Assembly: GCA_000727475.1 (NCBI GenBank)
Contig: KL647288.1
Location: 347,510-411,509 of the forward strand
Reading direction: 5' to 3'
Source: Sarcocystis neurona
Lineage: Eukaryota > Apicomplexa > Conoidasida > Eucoccidiorida > Sarcocystidae
Length of the DNA: 64,000 bases
Made by a program: the position numbers and the translations under genes. The notes under the pieces are model-generated. The model did no database searches and had not been told where the DNA came from. It was given only the letters and a program-made list of their open reading frames with translations. Shown piece after piece: positions 1 through 11,300 of the stretch (positions are counted from its first letter, which is position 1; each line of letters starts with the position of its first letter).

Positions 1-1130
1 TTCTTGCTGCTGCTGCTGCTGCTGGGACTCTGTTGGTGCTGCTATCGCAATAACGCTGTTGCTGCTGTTGCGGCCGCGCAGGGCGGGGGACGCGCTGCGG
101 CTGCTGCGGTTTCTACTGCTGGGCTGCTGCTGCTGCTACAGCATCTGTGAGTGTGTTGCTGCCGTGTTTTTGTTGGCTGCGACTCTTGGCGTGCTGCTGC
201 TGCTGCTGCTCGGCCGCAGAAGATTTTCTTCCGGCGATGCCCCTTCGGGTACGCAGCAGCTGCAGCCGCGACGCGGGCACTTCCTCCGGCGTTCTCTGCT
301 GCGGCAGCTGCTACTCGTCGAAGACTTCTTGCGCTGCAACCACAGCGGCAGACGCCCCCAAGCGGCTGCTGCTATTCTTCTACTCTTCCTCTTCCATAAG
401 TCCTGCTGCTGCTGCTGACGCAGATGCTCCTTTTGCAGTTAGAACAGCACTGCTGTTGCTGCTGCTGCTGCCGCGTCACCTTTCCTCTCACACCCACACA
501 TGTTGCTGCTGCTGTTCTTCCACCCCTCTGCTGCGGCTGCGCCTGATGTCTCACACGTTCTGCTGCTGTTCTTGCTGCTGGTGGATCTGACATTTGTTGC
601 TGCAGTTCCTGCTGCGTCAGCATGCGGGGTCCTGCTGCCGCTGCAGCACCCCGCGCGACTGCTGCTGCAGCGGATGCCGCGTCCCAGTCGCAAGGCGGTT
701 CTGTAGCAGCTCTTTCTGCTGCCGCAAGCCGTTGCTGTCGCTGGTGCTACTGCCCAGCTGCTGCTGCCACTGCTGCTACCATCCAGCTGCTGCTGCTGCT
801 GTCGCTGCTGCTGCCACTGCTGCTACCATCCAGCTGCTGCTGCTGCTGTCGCTGCTGCTGCCACTGCTGCTACCATCCAGCTGCTGCTGCCGTTGCTGCT
901 CCTGCCCAGATGTTGCTGCTACTGCTGCGCTGCTTGTCTCACTTGCGCGCTACTTTCGTCCCGCGTTTGCTGCGACCGCTCCCAGCCCTTGCAGCCGTTC
1001 GCTGCTGCCGCTGCACCTCGTGGTGCGCTTCTGGCCTGTGCTGCTGCTGCTCCTCCCGGCGTCCTTCCCGTCACGGCTCCCTCCCTCTCTTTTCTCCGTC
1101 TACGCCGCTGCAGCAGCTCGCACGAGCAGA
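1..1130. repeat. CTG-rich trinucleotide tract, unassigned
   Basis: The plus strand is dominated by GCT/CTG triplets interrupted by short unique stretches. All frames give runs of Leu, Cys or Ala on the plus strand and of Gln, Ser or Ala on the minus strand. By the rule seen in BMS1 (CAG on the sense strand of exons), this could be part of a minus-strand exon or a plus-strand intron. No frame stays open across the whole tract, and a 47-bp repeat inside it shifts the frame. I assign no gene. Confidence 0.6.
766..890. repeat. 47-bp tandem repeat, about 2.6 copies
   Basis: The marker TACCATCCAGCTG begins at 777, 824 and 871, giving a period of 47 bp. Because 47 is not a multiple of three, successive copies are read as Leu-rich, then Cys-rich, then Ala-rich in any one frame. 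This argues against stable coding here. Confidence 0.85.
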
Positions 1131-1179
1131 GAACAGCAACTCAGACAGATGGACACACGCAGACAAATAGACCCCAATT

Positions 1180-2460
1180 CTCTCCCACTTTACCATATAT
1201 TTACACACACACATATACCTGACACATATACATATACACATACATATATATATACAAAGACACACACACACACACATACATATATACATATAGACATATG
1301 TAATAGAGGACTACACGAATCCACTACATATACACAACTGACATATATATATACGAAGACTCATATATATTATATATAGATACACACAGGTGACCTCTAT
1401 ATACCTAATATATGTATATATAAGTTCTATACAAAAATTCACTACGTATCTACATGCCATCTCTGACACATATATATATAAATCTACCGACACATATATA
1501 TATAAAGGCATCCATACATAGATAGACGTAGACGGGTACGCTAGTTCAACACATATATATACATGCCAGCTGACATACATATATATGTAGAAAGACATAT
1601 ATATTAATATATGCAGCTTCACTAGAGAGATGCATCTAACAGAAGGGAATTCATATATATATGTGGATGCTTCTGTATAACAATATATATGCATGCGTGT
1701 CATATATATTGTCTATGCATGCAGTGATTTCCTACATATATAAATATATACGTAATCCCTATATATATATGTACAAAGAAACATATATAGGACTACAAGT
1801 ATAGGAATTCAATACATATATACATACCTTTTGATATATATATATAAGCAGAGACACATGTTATATGTATGTATATGAATTGAGTACATATATACAGCTG
1901 GGAATATATATATGGAGACTATACGTCTATATATGTAGGAAATCACTGCATACGTAGACGATATATATGACACGCATATGTGTATATATATGTATGGGGG
2001 TATACACGTGCTTTATGCCCACACATATATATATGAGCATATAGAGTTGCATGCATCCAAGTGTGTATATGTGTATGTGTGTGTGTGTGTGTGTGTGTGC
2101 CTCTATTTGTGTAGCTTTGTGTTAGTGAACTATTCATGCGTATGTGCAGGTATGGATGTACGTATAAGTATATGTGTATATATTTATGTGGAGATGAAAA
2201 GCCCTGCTTTCTTCGATGACGGCTGCTGTGCTTCCTCGGTATGACCGACGCATGCATAGGTATGGAGGTATGTATACACATGCCTTCTGTCCGCAGATAA
2301 TATATATGAATTGCCTTCTGTGTATGTGCCTCATGCTTATGGAGAGGGACGGACATATGGTGTGGGGCCACTGAGAGCGTGGAATAGATATACACATGCA
2401 TGCACATGTATGTGGCAGAGGGGAGGTATACAGTCCTGCATAGAGAGGCGCGAATGTGTG
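1180..2460. repeat. TA/CA-rich alternating purine-pyrimidine tract
   Basis: About 1.3 kb of imperfect TATATA, ACATAT and GTGTGT blocks (for example a GT run near 2076-2098) with no credible coding frame. The same kind of sequence fills most introns and intergenic gaps of the window. It ends where the CAG-rich block begins. Confidence 0.8.
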
Positions 2461-2465
2461 TTCCT

Positions 2466-3063
2466 CTGGACATATACAGAGGGCGAAAAAGATAGGGAGG
2501 GACTCGTCGAGTTGTTCGGCGCACCTCGATTTGGTGGACAGACGCGAGAACACGTCGAAGCAGCAGAGAAATGGGGGGACGGGGTTCTGCGCAGCACTGC
2601 CTCGACGTTCGAAGAAGACGCACAGCAGTCGCAGCAACAGCAGCAGGGACAGAGAGGAGACGCAGCAGCAGCAGGAGAAACAGAGAGAAGGCGCAGCAGC
2701 AGCAGGAGAAACAGAGAGAAGGCGCAGCAGCAGCAGCAGAAACAGAGAGAAGACGCAGCAGCAGCAGGAGAAAGAGCGCAGCAGTGGGAGAAGAGCGCAG
2801 CAGTAGGAGAAGAGCGCAGCAGTAGGAGAAGAGCGCAGCAGCAGCCTCAGCAGTCGCAGCGAGATACTCGCAGCCGACGCGAGGCGACAGTTGTCCCAGA
2901 GAAAGGAAAGGAAGAAGAAATCGGTGATGAGGAGGCGGCTGCCGCGCGAGGAGAGCGACTCTTTTGCAGTTCCCCTGCAGCAGCAGCAGCGTGTGGAAGC
3001 TGCAGATTGTCTGCTGCAGCGCAAGAGAGCAGCCGTGTGGTGAGAACGCGGGTGTGTGACTAG
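2466..3063 (+). CDS. Candidate coding segment, Gln/Glu/Ala-rich, unknown product
   Basis: An open plus-strand frame runs from the TA-rich tract into varied, non-repetitive sequence (around 2476-2610, with short peptides such as GLVELFGAPRFGGQT). It then passes into Gln, Ala and Ser/Arg runs and stops at 3061-3063. A donor-like GTGAGA lies near 3040, so the stop may lie in an intron. I see no known domain. An ORF on the minus strand (2134-3744) is Cys/Leu-rich and looks like a shadow. This may be an exon of a gene upstream of BMS1, but boundaries and strand are uncertain. Confidence 0.3.
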
Positions 3064-3239
3064 CAGCAGCAAAGGCAACAGCCTTTCCTGGCGGCTCCTC
3101 GAAAGTCGTAAAAGCAGCGACCGCGAAGCGCGAGGCAAGCAGTTTCTTCTACAGTCGACGGGGGTAAAACGTAACGTCCCCGAGACAGGAGACAGAGAAA
3201 GGTACACGAGACATCCTACCGATCCCTGCGCTGCTCCGC

Positions 3240-3412
3240 GGCGAGACAGCAGCAGCAGCAGCAACAGCACAGCAGCAGCGGGAGCAACAGCACAGCAGCA
3301 GCGGGAGCAACAGCAGCAGCAGCGAGAGCAACAGCAGCAGCAGCGAGAGCAACAGCAGCAGCAGCGAGAGCAACAGCAGCAGCAGCGAGAGCAGCAGCAG
3401 CGACAGGAATAG
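3240..3412 (+). repeat. CAG tract with an 18-bp unit encoding REQQQQ
   Basis: A tandem array of an 18-bp unit runs from about 3297 to 3408. In one plus-strand frame it reads as repeated REQQQQ, ahead of a stop at 3410. The unit length is a multiple of three, so the frame is kept, unlike the 47-bp repeat at 766. It may be part of a polyglutamine exon or simple satellite expansion. Confidence 0.7.
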
Positions 3413-4059
3413 CAGCAGCAGCGGACGAGGAGGAGGATTTCCGCAAGATTTCGTTGCAGTCCGGTGCCAGGCTCGCGCTGCTGACGTGTCTGCTGCTGCT
3501 GTTGTTGAAGGGAAATTCGGCAGACACGGACAGTCCCGTCTTCGAAAGGGGAGCAGAAAAGATGTTTCAGAAACAAATCCCTCTTGCGGGACGAGAGAAG
3601 ATGGGGGAGTGAGAAAGTCAACAGAGAAAACCGCGGCAGCAGCAGGAAGATACCGGGCAGCAGCTCTCTCTGGTGTATCTGTGTGCCACTTCCTCCTGCC
3701 TCTGCTTCAGGACAACTGTCTCTTGTGTGTCTGTGTGCTGACACTTCCTCCTGCCGTTTTGCTGCTGCTGCGCAGCTCTTGCAGCTGCTTAAGCGGTACG
3801 GCTCTTCTTCTTCTTCCCTCGCTGCTTCCCGTGCTGTCCCCCGGGCTCCGTCATGAGTGACTCTGCTGTCGCTGGTGCTGCTGCAGCGCGCGGGCAGACA
3901 GCTGCTGCTCTGGTGCTGCGCTGCTGTTGCTGCTGCTGCTGTTGCTCAAGCAGCATGAACTGCAGCTGCTTGGCAGCTGCACGGCTGTCGCCACCGCTCC
4001 CGCCACGGCTCCGGTGCTGCCGCATGCAGGGCAGCACCGGCTGCAGCAGAAGCCTCAAC

Positions 4060-4962
4060 AAGAGCACCGCGTAGCAACGAGTGCGCGCAACAGCGCAGCA
4101 GCCGCAACTACAGCAGCAGCAGCAGCAGCCCCGTTAAAGCTGCAGGTTGCAGGGCCGATCGCAAACGTTCTCTGCATGCAAATGCAGACAGCAGCGACAT
4201 GCCATCGCTTTTTCCTGTTCTCTCAAAAAACCCACAACTCCTGTTCCTGTTGGGTTTTTGCTTCTTGTTTGTGGGGTGGTCGCACCGGATGTGCTGCGGC
4301 AGTTTCGAGGCCCCACGCCGGTCAACGGCAGCAGCAACCGTCACCGAAGCAGCAGCAGCAGTCGCGGCAGCAGCAGCAGCAGTCGCGGCAGCAGCAGCAG
4401 CAGCCGCGGCAGCAGCAGCGGTCGCGAGAGCAGCAGCGGTCGCCGCAGCAGCAGCCGCAGTTGCAGCAGCAGCAGCAATCGCAGCAGCAGCAGAAGTCGC
4501 AGGGACGAGAACCACAACAGAATTCTCACTGAGAGCCGCACGAGAGGACAGCAACGGCGGATGGGCGGCGAACCAGCGGCCGCAGCCCAGGCAGCCCCGG
4601 CAGGGCCGCAGCAGGAACAGCAGCAGCAGCAGCGCCATCGGCAGAACAGAGGACGTGTGGCAGCACCCTGCTGCAACAACAGCAGCAGCTGCAGCAGCTT
4701 TTTTTACGCCGGTGCCAGCGGTGTACTGTTTGCAGCAGCAGCGGGGATGTGCCGACGCCCCACAGCAGCAACCGCGCTGACGGCAGCAACAGCAGCAGCC
4801 GTCGGAGGGGGTCGTAAAGAGAAAAGAGCAACAACACCCGAAGCAGCGGAGGCGGCCGGAAGATCTACTCACCGCAGCAGCAACGTGTGGAAACAACGAA
4901 GTGCGATAGCTAGCAGCTCGTCAGGGGCCTGTGGGGTGGACGCAGGAAACTGCTTCTTGTAA
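4060..4962 (+). CDS. Candidate Ser/Gln/Ala-rich coding segment, strand uncertain
   Basis: A plus-strand CAG-rich block with an open frame (4147-4962) ends with a varied C-terminus (SSNVWKQRSAIAS..., stop at 4960-4962) after long Ser runs. The opposite strand is also plausible for the last part. There the minus frame reads KFYKKQFPASTPQAPDELL, then runs into a good splice donor (GCG|GTGAGT, exon edge 4873). The two readings exclude each other, and neither has a recognisable domain. I list the block as likely transcribed but do not settle its orientation. Confidence 0.25.
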
Positions 4963-5609
4963 AATTTGCTGCTGCTGCTGCTGCTGCGGGGATCCCCGCG
5001 GACGTGCTGCTGCTGCTTCCGCTCCTGGCTGTCCTGCTGTGGCGGCTCCACAGTCGCACTGCTCTTGCTGCTACGTAGTGGCGTTCCTTCGTTGCCGCCC
5101 CTAGCAGGGCTGCTGCTGCTGCTGTTCAGGCTGCTGACGTCAGTGCTGCTGCTGCTGTGGTAGTGTGGCTGGAGCAGTTGCTGCTGCTGCTGTTTTCGTA
5201 CGACACAGCGGCAAGCAGCCTCACCTGTGTGTCTTCTTCCGCTGCGTTGTGTGTGCGCCGTGACAGTAGCAGCAGCAACAGCAGCACCAATAGCACCGGC
5301 ATCAGCAGCGGGAACACCATCAGCAACGCGTCGCCGGCGGGAGCAACAGCAGCACCAGCAAGAAGAAAAGCGGACGCAGCACAAAACCCGCAGCAGCACC
5401 ACCAGCACTGCAGCAGCAGCAGGAAGGACAGCGAGAAGGGCAGCAGCAACAGCAGCAGCAACAACAGCGGCAGCAACAACAGCAACGGCAGCAGCAGCAA
5501 CAGCCGCAGCAAGAAGAACAGCAGCAAGACGAACGGCAGGATCAACGGCAGCAGCAGCAGTAGCAGCAGTTTGTGTGGGTGGCAGCAGAAGAGCGGCGGG
5601 TGGGTGAAG

Positions 5610-8313
5610 ATGGAAGGGGAGCAGCAGCTGCACAAGCGGCACATGCCGAAAAAGTTGAAACATGCAGTGCAGCAGCGGAAGAAGAAGCAGCAGCGGAAGG
5701 AAGGCAGCAGCGCGACGTCTGCAGCACCCCACAATCCGAAAGCGTTCACATTCAGCGGTGGGGTGGTGTCTGTACAGCGCAGAGTTCAGCGATCGCTCGA
5801 CAAACTTTCCCTCAAAGCAAAGGAAGAGAAGATCGATAAAACACCGGATATTCCTCCGCCCTACATCGTTGTTGTCCACGGGCCACCTAATGTAAATACT
5901 CTCCCGCAGCTGCTGACGCTGCTCTGCCTTTCCTTCTCCTCTGCTCGGCACGTCTGCTTTGCTGCTCTCCCTTGCTCCCCCACCTGCTGCTGCTGCTGCA
6001 GCTACGGGACTCGGGCAGCTGCGCGCCCGCTGCTGCTGTTCACTCTCCCTCTGAAAGGCGACACCGAGTTCCTCCTCCTTCTCCTCCTCTGCTGCTGCCC
6101 CTGCGTCCCCTCTTGCTGCTGCTGCTGTCCCCGAGACCTCTTCTGCCGCTGCTGCTGCTGGTCTTGCGTCCTCTTCTGTTGCTGTTGCTATTCGTGTGCC
6201 ACCTTCTGCTGCTGTAGGTGGGTTCTCTTCTGCTGCTGCTGCCCCGCCGCGTCCTCGTTTGCTGCTGCTGCTTCTTCCAGTGCCTTCGCTTCTGCTGCTG
6301 CTGCTCTCGCGTCTTCATTTGCTGCTGCTGCTGCTGCTGCTTCCTTTCCTCCGTGGCGCTCTGCTGCTGCTACGTCTTTTGCTGCTGATGCTGGTCTCCT
6401 GGTCTCTCTTTTGCTGCTGCTGTTCCTGCCGTCTCGCTTGCTTCTGCTGCAGCTGCCCCTGTGTCGCCGGTAGGGCAACTGCTTCTCCTTCCCGTTGCTG
6501 TTCTTGGGCCTGCTCCTCCTTTTCGTCCTTTCTTCTTCATCTTCTCCGCCATCCCCGGCGCTGCGCTTGTGGAGAGGCGTCCCGATACAGACGTCCGTTT
6601 GTATGCGCGAGCAGCTCTGCGTCCCTTCGCGCGTCTCGCCGAGCGTGGACCAGCCTGCTGCTGCTGCTGCAGGTGTTTGTCTTCTTCGCCTGTCTCTTAC
6701 CATTGCTGCTGCTGTTGCTGCTGCTGCTGTTGCAGGTGGGCAAGACGACCCTTATACGCTCGCTCGTGCGGCATTACACAAGACATGCGCTGCAGGTCGT
6801 CCGCGGTCCCATCACCGTCGTCGCGTCGCAGCAGCGCAGGCTCACCTTCGTCGAGTGTAGCGGCACAGATGTTCAGCAGATGCTCGACGCAGCCAAAATT
6901 GCTGACCTTGTGCTCCTCCTTATTGATGCCAGCTTCGGGTAAACCCTGCCGCGGAGAAATCCCTCCCCGCTGCTGATGCTGAGGCTGCTGCTGCTGTTGC
7001 TGAGGCTGCTGCTGCTGTTGGTGAAGGTGGTGCTGTTGCTGAGGTTGCTGCTGCTCTTGCTGAGACAGCTGCTGCTGTTGCTGAGGTTGCTGCTGATGTT
7101 GCTCCTGTTGCCGAGGTTGCTGCTCGTTCGCGCTGCCGCTGTTTGTTCTTGCTGCTGCGGCAGGTTCTACTCGCTGCGACTTTCGGTTGCTGCTGCTGCG
7201 GCCTGCTGCTGCTGTCTCTGCGTATCTGCTGCATGTGCTGTGCTGCCGTAGCCTGCGGCTGCTGCGACTTCTTTTCTGCATGCTGCCGGAGGCTTTCTGC
7301 GCGTCGCTGCGGCGCTGCTGCTGCAGGTTCGAGATGGAGACGTTCGAATTTATTAACATCCTGCAAACGCACGGCTTCCCTCGCATCATCGGCGTCCTCA
7401 CTCGCCTCGACCGCGTTGGAGCCCGACGGGCGCAGCGGCCGTCGCTTCCGCGGCCCCCGAGGAGCAGCAGCAGCAGCAACAGCCCCTCCGGTGACGCGAT
7501 GGACAAGAAGAAGATCGACGCCAGCAGCAGCACAGGGGTCTCGCCTCCCCAGAGCAGCAGCAATAGCAGCAGGAGAGAGGAGAGCAGCACAAGCAGCAAC
7601 AGCGGCAGCACAGGGAAGAAGGGCGGGGACAGAGAAGACGAGGAGAGGGCAGCGGAGAGCAGGGCAGCAGCAACGCAGCAGGTGCGGCGACGGAAGAAAG
7701 AGCTGAAGAAGCGTTTCTGGGCGGAGATTTATGACGGGGCGAAGCTGTTTTATCTAACAGGGCTGCAGTACGAAGGCAAGTACTACAAAAAGAGGGAAGT
7801 TCTCAACCTTTCGAGATACATTGCCGTGCAGCGCTTTGCAACGCTCTCCTGGCGTTCTGCGCATCCGTACTTGCTGGCCCTTCGCTGCGAGCCGCTCGCG
7901 CCGCTGCTGCTGCCGGGCACCCCACACGCCGGGGCGGAGAGCAGCAGCAGCCGCATCCTGAAGGACCGGGGGCACACCGCCGCGCCTCGCAGCAACAGAA
8001 GCGACAGCGGCGCCAAGGGAAATGCCGCCGGCGACGCAGAAGAGGAGAAGGGGAGGAGTGCGTGGTCGTTGCTGCGACGCGACGACACACACTCCTTCTC
8101 CTCAACAGCAGCAGCAGCAGCAAGTGAAGAAGCAGCAGCAGCAGCAGCGGGCCATGCTGCGTGCGCGTTCTACGGATACGTCCGAGGAGCAGTGCTGCGC
8201 CTGGGGCAATGGATCCATATTCCCGGGGCAGGGGACTTTCAAATCAAGTCCCTCTCCTGCTGCGAAGATCCCTGCCCGCCGCCTGCTCTTGCGAAGATGC
8301 GCGACGATGTCAC
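5610..8313 (+). CDS. BMS1: BMS1 exons 1-3: basic N-terminus, GTPase domain, domain II start
   Basis: Exon 1 (5610-5891) encodes residues 1-94, with a Lys-rich start, NPKAF and the first half of the P-loop. Intron 1 (5892-6735) splits the P-loop between GPPN and VGKT (residues 91-98). Exon 2 (6736-6938) carries TLIRSLV, the GPITVV motif and LLIDASFG. Exon 3 (7327-8313) carries FEMETFEF, HGFP, the base-recognition motif TRLD, then an insertion of about 85 residues of Ser, Gly, Arg and Glu (about 7430-7690). The fold resumes with KKRFWAEIYDGAKLFYL, followed by SAHPYLL, a second low-complexity insertion, YGYVRGAVL and PGAGDF. As in other BMS1 proteins, the canonical DxxG is replaced (here ECSG). 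Confidence 0.93.
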
Positions 8314-11300
8314 GTAAGACAGTCTGCCTGGCTTCACCTGCTGCTGTGCGACATTGCTGAGGCCGCTGCCTCTCCTGCTGCTTCTGCTGCCGCTCCTGTT
8401 GACTCTGCCGTCGCTCCTGCTGCTGCTCCTCCTGCTGCGTCTGCTGCTGCTCGTGTAGCTTCTGCTGCTGCCTCTCCTGCTGTCTCTGCTGTCGCTTCTG
8501 CTGCGGCTCGTGCTGCTTCTGCTGCCGCTCCTGTTGACTCTGCTGTCGCTACTGCTGCTGCTCGTGCTGCTTCTGTTTGTTGCATCTGCTGCTCGTGTTT
8601 TGCTGCGACGGCAACTGCTACTCTCTCTCGGGTCGCTGCGTCGGGATCGGACGGTTGTTTTGCACGTCCCGCTGCTGCTGCTTGAAGGAGAAGCTGCTAT
8701 TCTTTTTCCTGTTGTTCACCTGGGTGCGCTGACTACCTGCTGCGGACTGTCCATAGCTGCTGCGTCGATGTGTACCGGGGGTCCGCGACGGGCAGCTGCA
8801 ATTTTCTGCTGCTGTTGCACGCGTGAAGCGGAGGGTCGAGCGGCCGTTTCGCTCCTGGTGCTGCGGCATGTGTGGGGTTGCTGCCAAGGGATTTCCTGTT
8901 TTTGATGCTGCACGGGCGGCGGTTGTGCTGCTGCTGTTCGATTCTTTGCTGCTGCACCCGCTGTTCGACGTTTTGCTCCGGCTGCTGCTGTCCGATTTTT
9001 TGCTGCTGCTCCTGCTGCTGCTGTACGACTTTTCGCTGGTGCTTCTGCGTGAGAACGTGCTGCTGTAGCAGCCGTCGCGCCTGGTGGACCTTTTCGGTAG
9101 ACTGCAGCAGCAGCAGCTGGTGCCGCTCCACTGGTGCAGTTGCGCGTCTTTCTCGCCACGCTTGCATCCTCGTGCGCTGCCGGTCTGCTGCTGCGGGCTC
9201 CGTGGGCACTGCTCCAGTCCTCTGCCGCCGCCCGCTGGAGGCGCGGGAAGGTAATGTGCTGCTGTTTTGCTGAGCTGCTGGGGGGAGCTGCTGGGGGGAG
9301 CTGCTGCGGGGAGCTGCTGCTGCTGCTTTCACTTCGACTCTTTGCCATGTTTGCCGTGTTTGCTGCGCACCTGCCTTTCCCCTCGGTGGCCGTCGCTGCT
9401 TCCTCGAAGTTGCTGCTGCGTTTCCTGCTGCATATTCTGCTGTGATTCTGCCTGGAGGACTGGGCGGCTTGCTGCTGCTTTTGCTGCAGGCGCTGCTGCC
9501 GGGTTAACCTTCGAGTCTACGGCTGCTGCCCCTTCTTTTTTTGAGTTCTTTGCAGCGTTTGTGCTGCAGTTGCTGTGTCGCTCCAACGATGTTTTTTGTT
9601 GCTGCTGCTGCGGGTGCCTGCTGCTGAGGTGCTGCTGTGCGATCCGACGTGGACCTGCTGTTGCTGCGGCGAGCGCGTGTGACCGCGGCACCTGCTGTTG
9701 CTGTGATTTGCCGCACTTTCGTCGGGAGCGCTGCGGCTGCTGCTGAGCCGCGTGATGAACTGCTGCTGCCCCTTTCTCTGCGCGGCTGTTTCGCTATTCT
9801 TGGTGCTACCGCTAATGTTGCTGCTGCCGCTAACCTGCTGCTGCCGCTACTGCGACTGCTGCTTTCGCCACTGCTGCTCCCGCTGCTCTGCTGCTGCCGC
9901 TGTGGCTGCTGCTATCGCCCTGGCGTGTATTTCTGCGGGGGGCTGAGGGGCTGCGCGGCTGGGCTGTCGTGTGGGGTTCTGCTGGTTGGCGCGCAGGGCA
10001 GCGGCTGCTGCTGCTGCAGGCGGCCAAGGAGAAGGGGAAGGCACTGCAACAGCAGCAGCAGCACGTCGCAACAGGCGCATGCGGTCACTAAAGGATCGGC
10101 AGAGAGCGATCTACGCACCTGCTGCTGATGTTGGCAACGTCCACGTCGATACGGACGCGATGTATATACACCTGCCCGACTCCGCAGTAAGTGTAATGGC
10201 TGCTCGCCTGTCCTCTTTTCCTTTCTCCTTCTTCTTCAACACACAGAAAACGGCGACCCTTTCAATATCCATCTATATGTATGGAGGGCGATCCATTATT
10301 TATCTACAAATGTAGAAATTTATATGTATATATATGTACGTGTGTATGAGTGTATGAAGATTCACTCTCTATCTTCTTGTACATATATATATATACATAT
10401 GCAGGTAGGTACATGTAGATGAAGATATGTTATCTGTCTCGCTGTATACGTAAATGCATCAGTGTGTACGTATACGCGTTTGAGAATCACCACTGCGTTG
10501 TCAGAGCGGCTCGTTGTTTCGTGCAGTTGCATGCAGAGAAATGCATACACGTGCATGCATGCAAATGTGTGGAGAGGGATAGAGGAAGAGAAAATGGACC
10601 GTCATACACGTACGTACATGCGAATCTATATATATATATATATATATATATGTTCGAGGGTTCTATGAAGATTATGTGTCATAAGGGCTTGAGGAGCAGT
10701 GCACTGCGGTGTACGTACACGTCAATTCAAGGAGAAGGGACCCGTTTTCCAGGTGTACGTACACCACAAGACGTCGTCGTAGATAGTGAGAGGTGGTAGC
10801 ATTGCGGCCTGTACGTACACTGGAGTGTTAAGAGAGTCGGGCACTATGTTTAGGTGAAAGTAGAAGCGTCGAAGTTCGGGAAACTTAGAAACAAATTTGA
10901 GTCGAATATTCGGGTGGAAAGATCCGTGAAGTGTACGTACACCGGAGTGGAGAGAAAAGCAGTCCCGTGCAGGGGCGCGTGGAGAGACGAAACGCGATGA
11001 ATATACGGCGGAGACAACCGGGTGGAGGTCCACCGGAGTTAAAATAGTGACATTTTGTAGGCTGGTCTGTCGAGACACCCGAACGGGAGAGGTGTCGATT
11101 TGCTAAAAGTTGTTGAGGAAAAACGTGAAGTCGTCCAGAGACGTCTGCTGTTACCGGGTGTACGTACACCGGGTAGAGCTAGAAAACGTCTTCTCACGGC
11201 ATGTGTACGTTCGCGTAAACAGGGAGACAAGACCGTCTCGGTTCACGTGTACGTACACGCGCGTGTATTCGGCTGTACGTACACCCGAAGGCGTTGAAAG

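Noticed and set aside
594..1379. Plus-strand open frame of 261 codons
   Set aside because: It is Leu/Cys-rich, crosses a 47-bp frame-rotating repeat and ends in TA satellite. Openness follows from CTG composition.
2134..3744. Minus-strand frame of 536 codons, Cys-rich
   Set aside because: Complement of CAG repeats plus TA-rich DNA. Cys/Leu homopolymers match the pattern of shadow frames, and no varied conserved block is present.
4224..4260. Inverted repeat AAAAACCCA...TGTTGGGTTTTT resembling a terminator
   Set aside because: Imperfect arms with a loop of about 13 bases in a eukaryotic context, with no gene end attached. Probably incidental.
4869..5951. Minus-strand 360-codon frame overlapping BMS1 exon 1
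   Set aside because: Its 5' half is antisense to the homology-supported BMS1 exon. Only the last part near 4873 might be real, and I note it as ambiguous.
10530..10570. TGCATGCA motifs (also near 4173, 22553, 36423 and 42108) as ApiAP2 regulatory sites
   Set aside because: They sit mostly in introns or TA/CATG-rich satellite where the motif arises by composition. No placement at a supported promoter.
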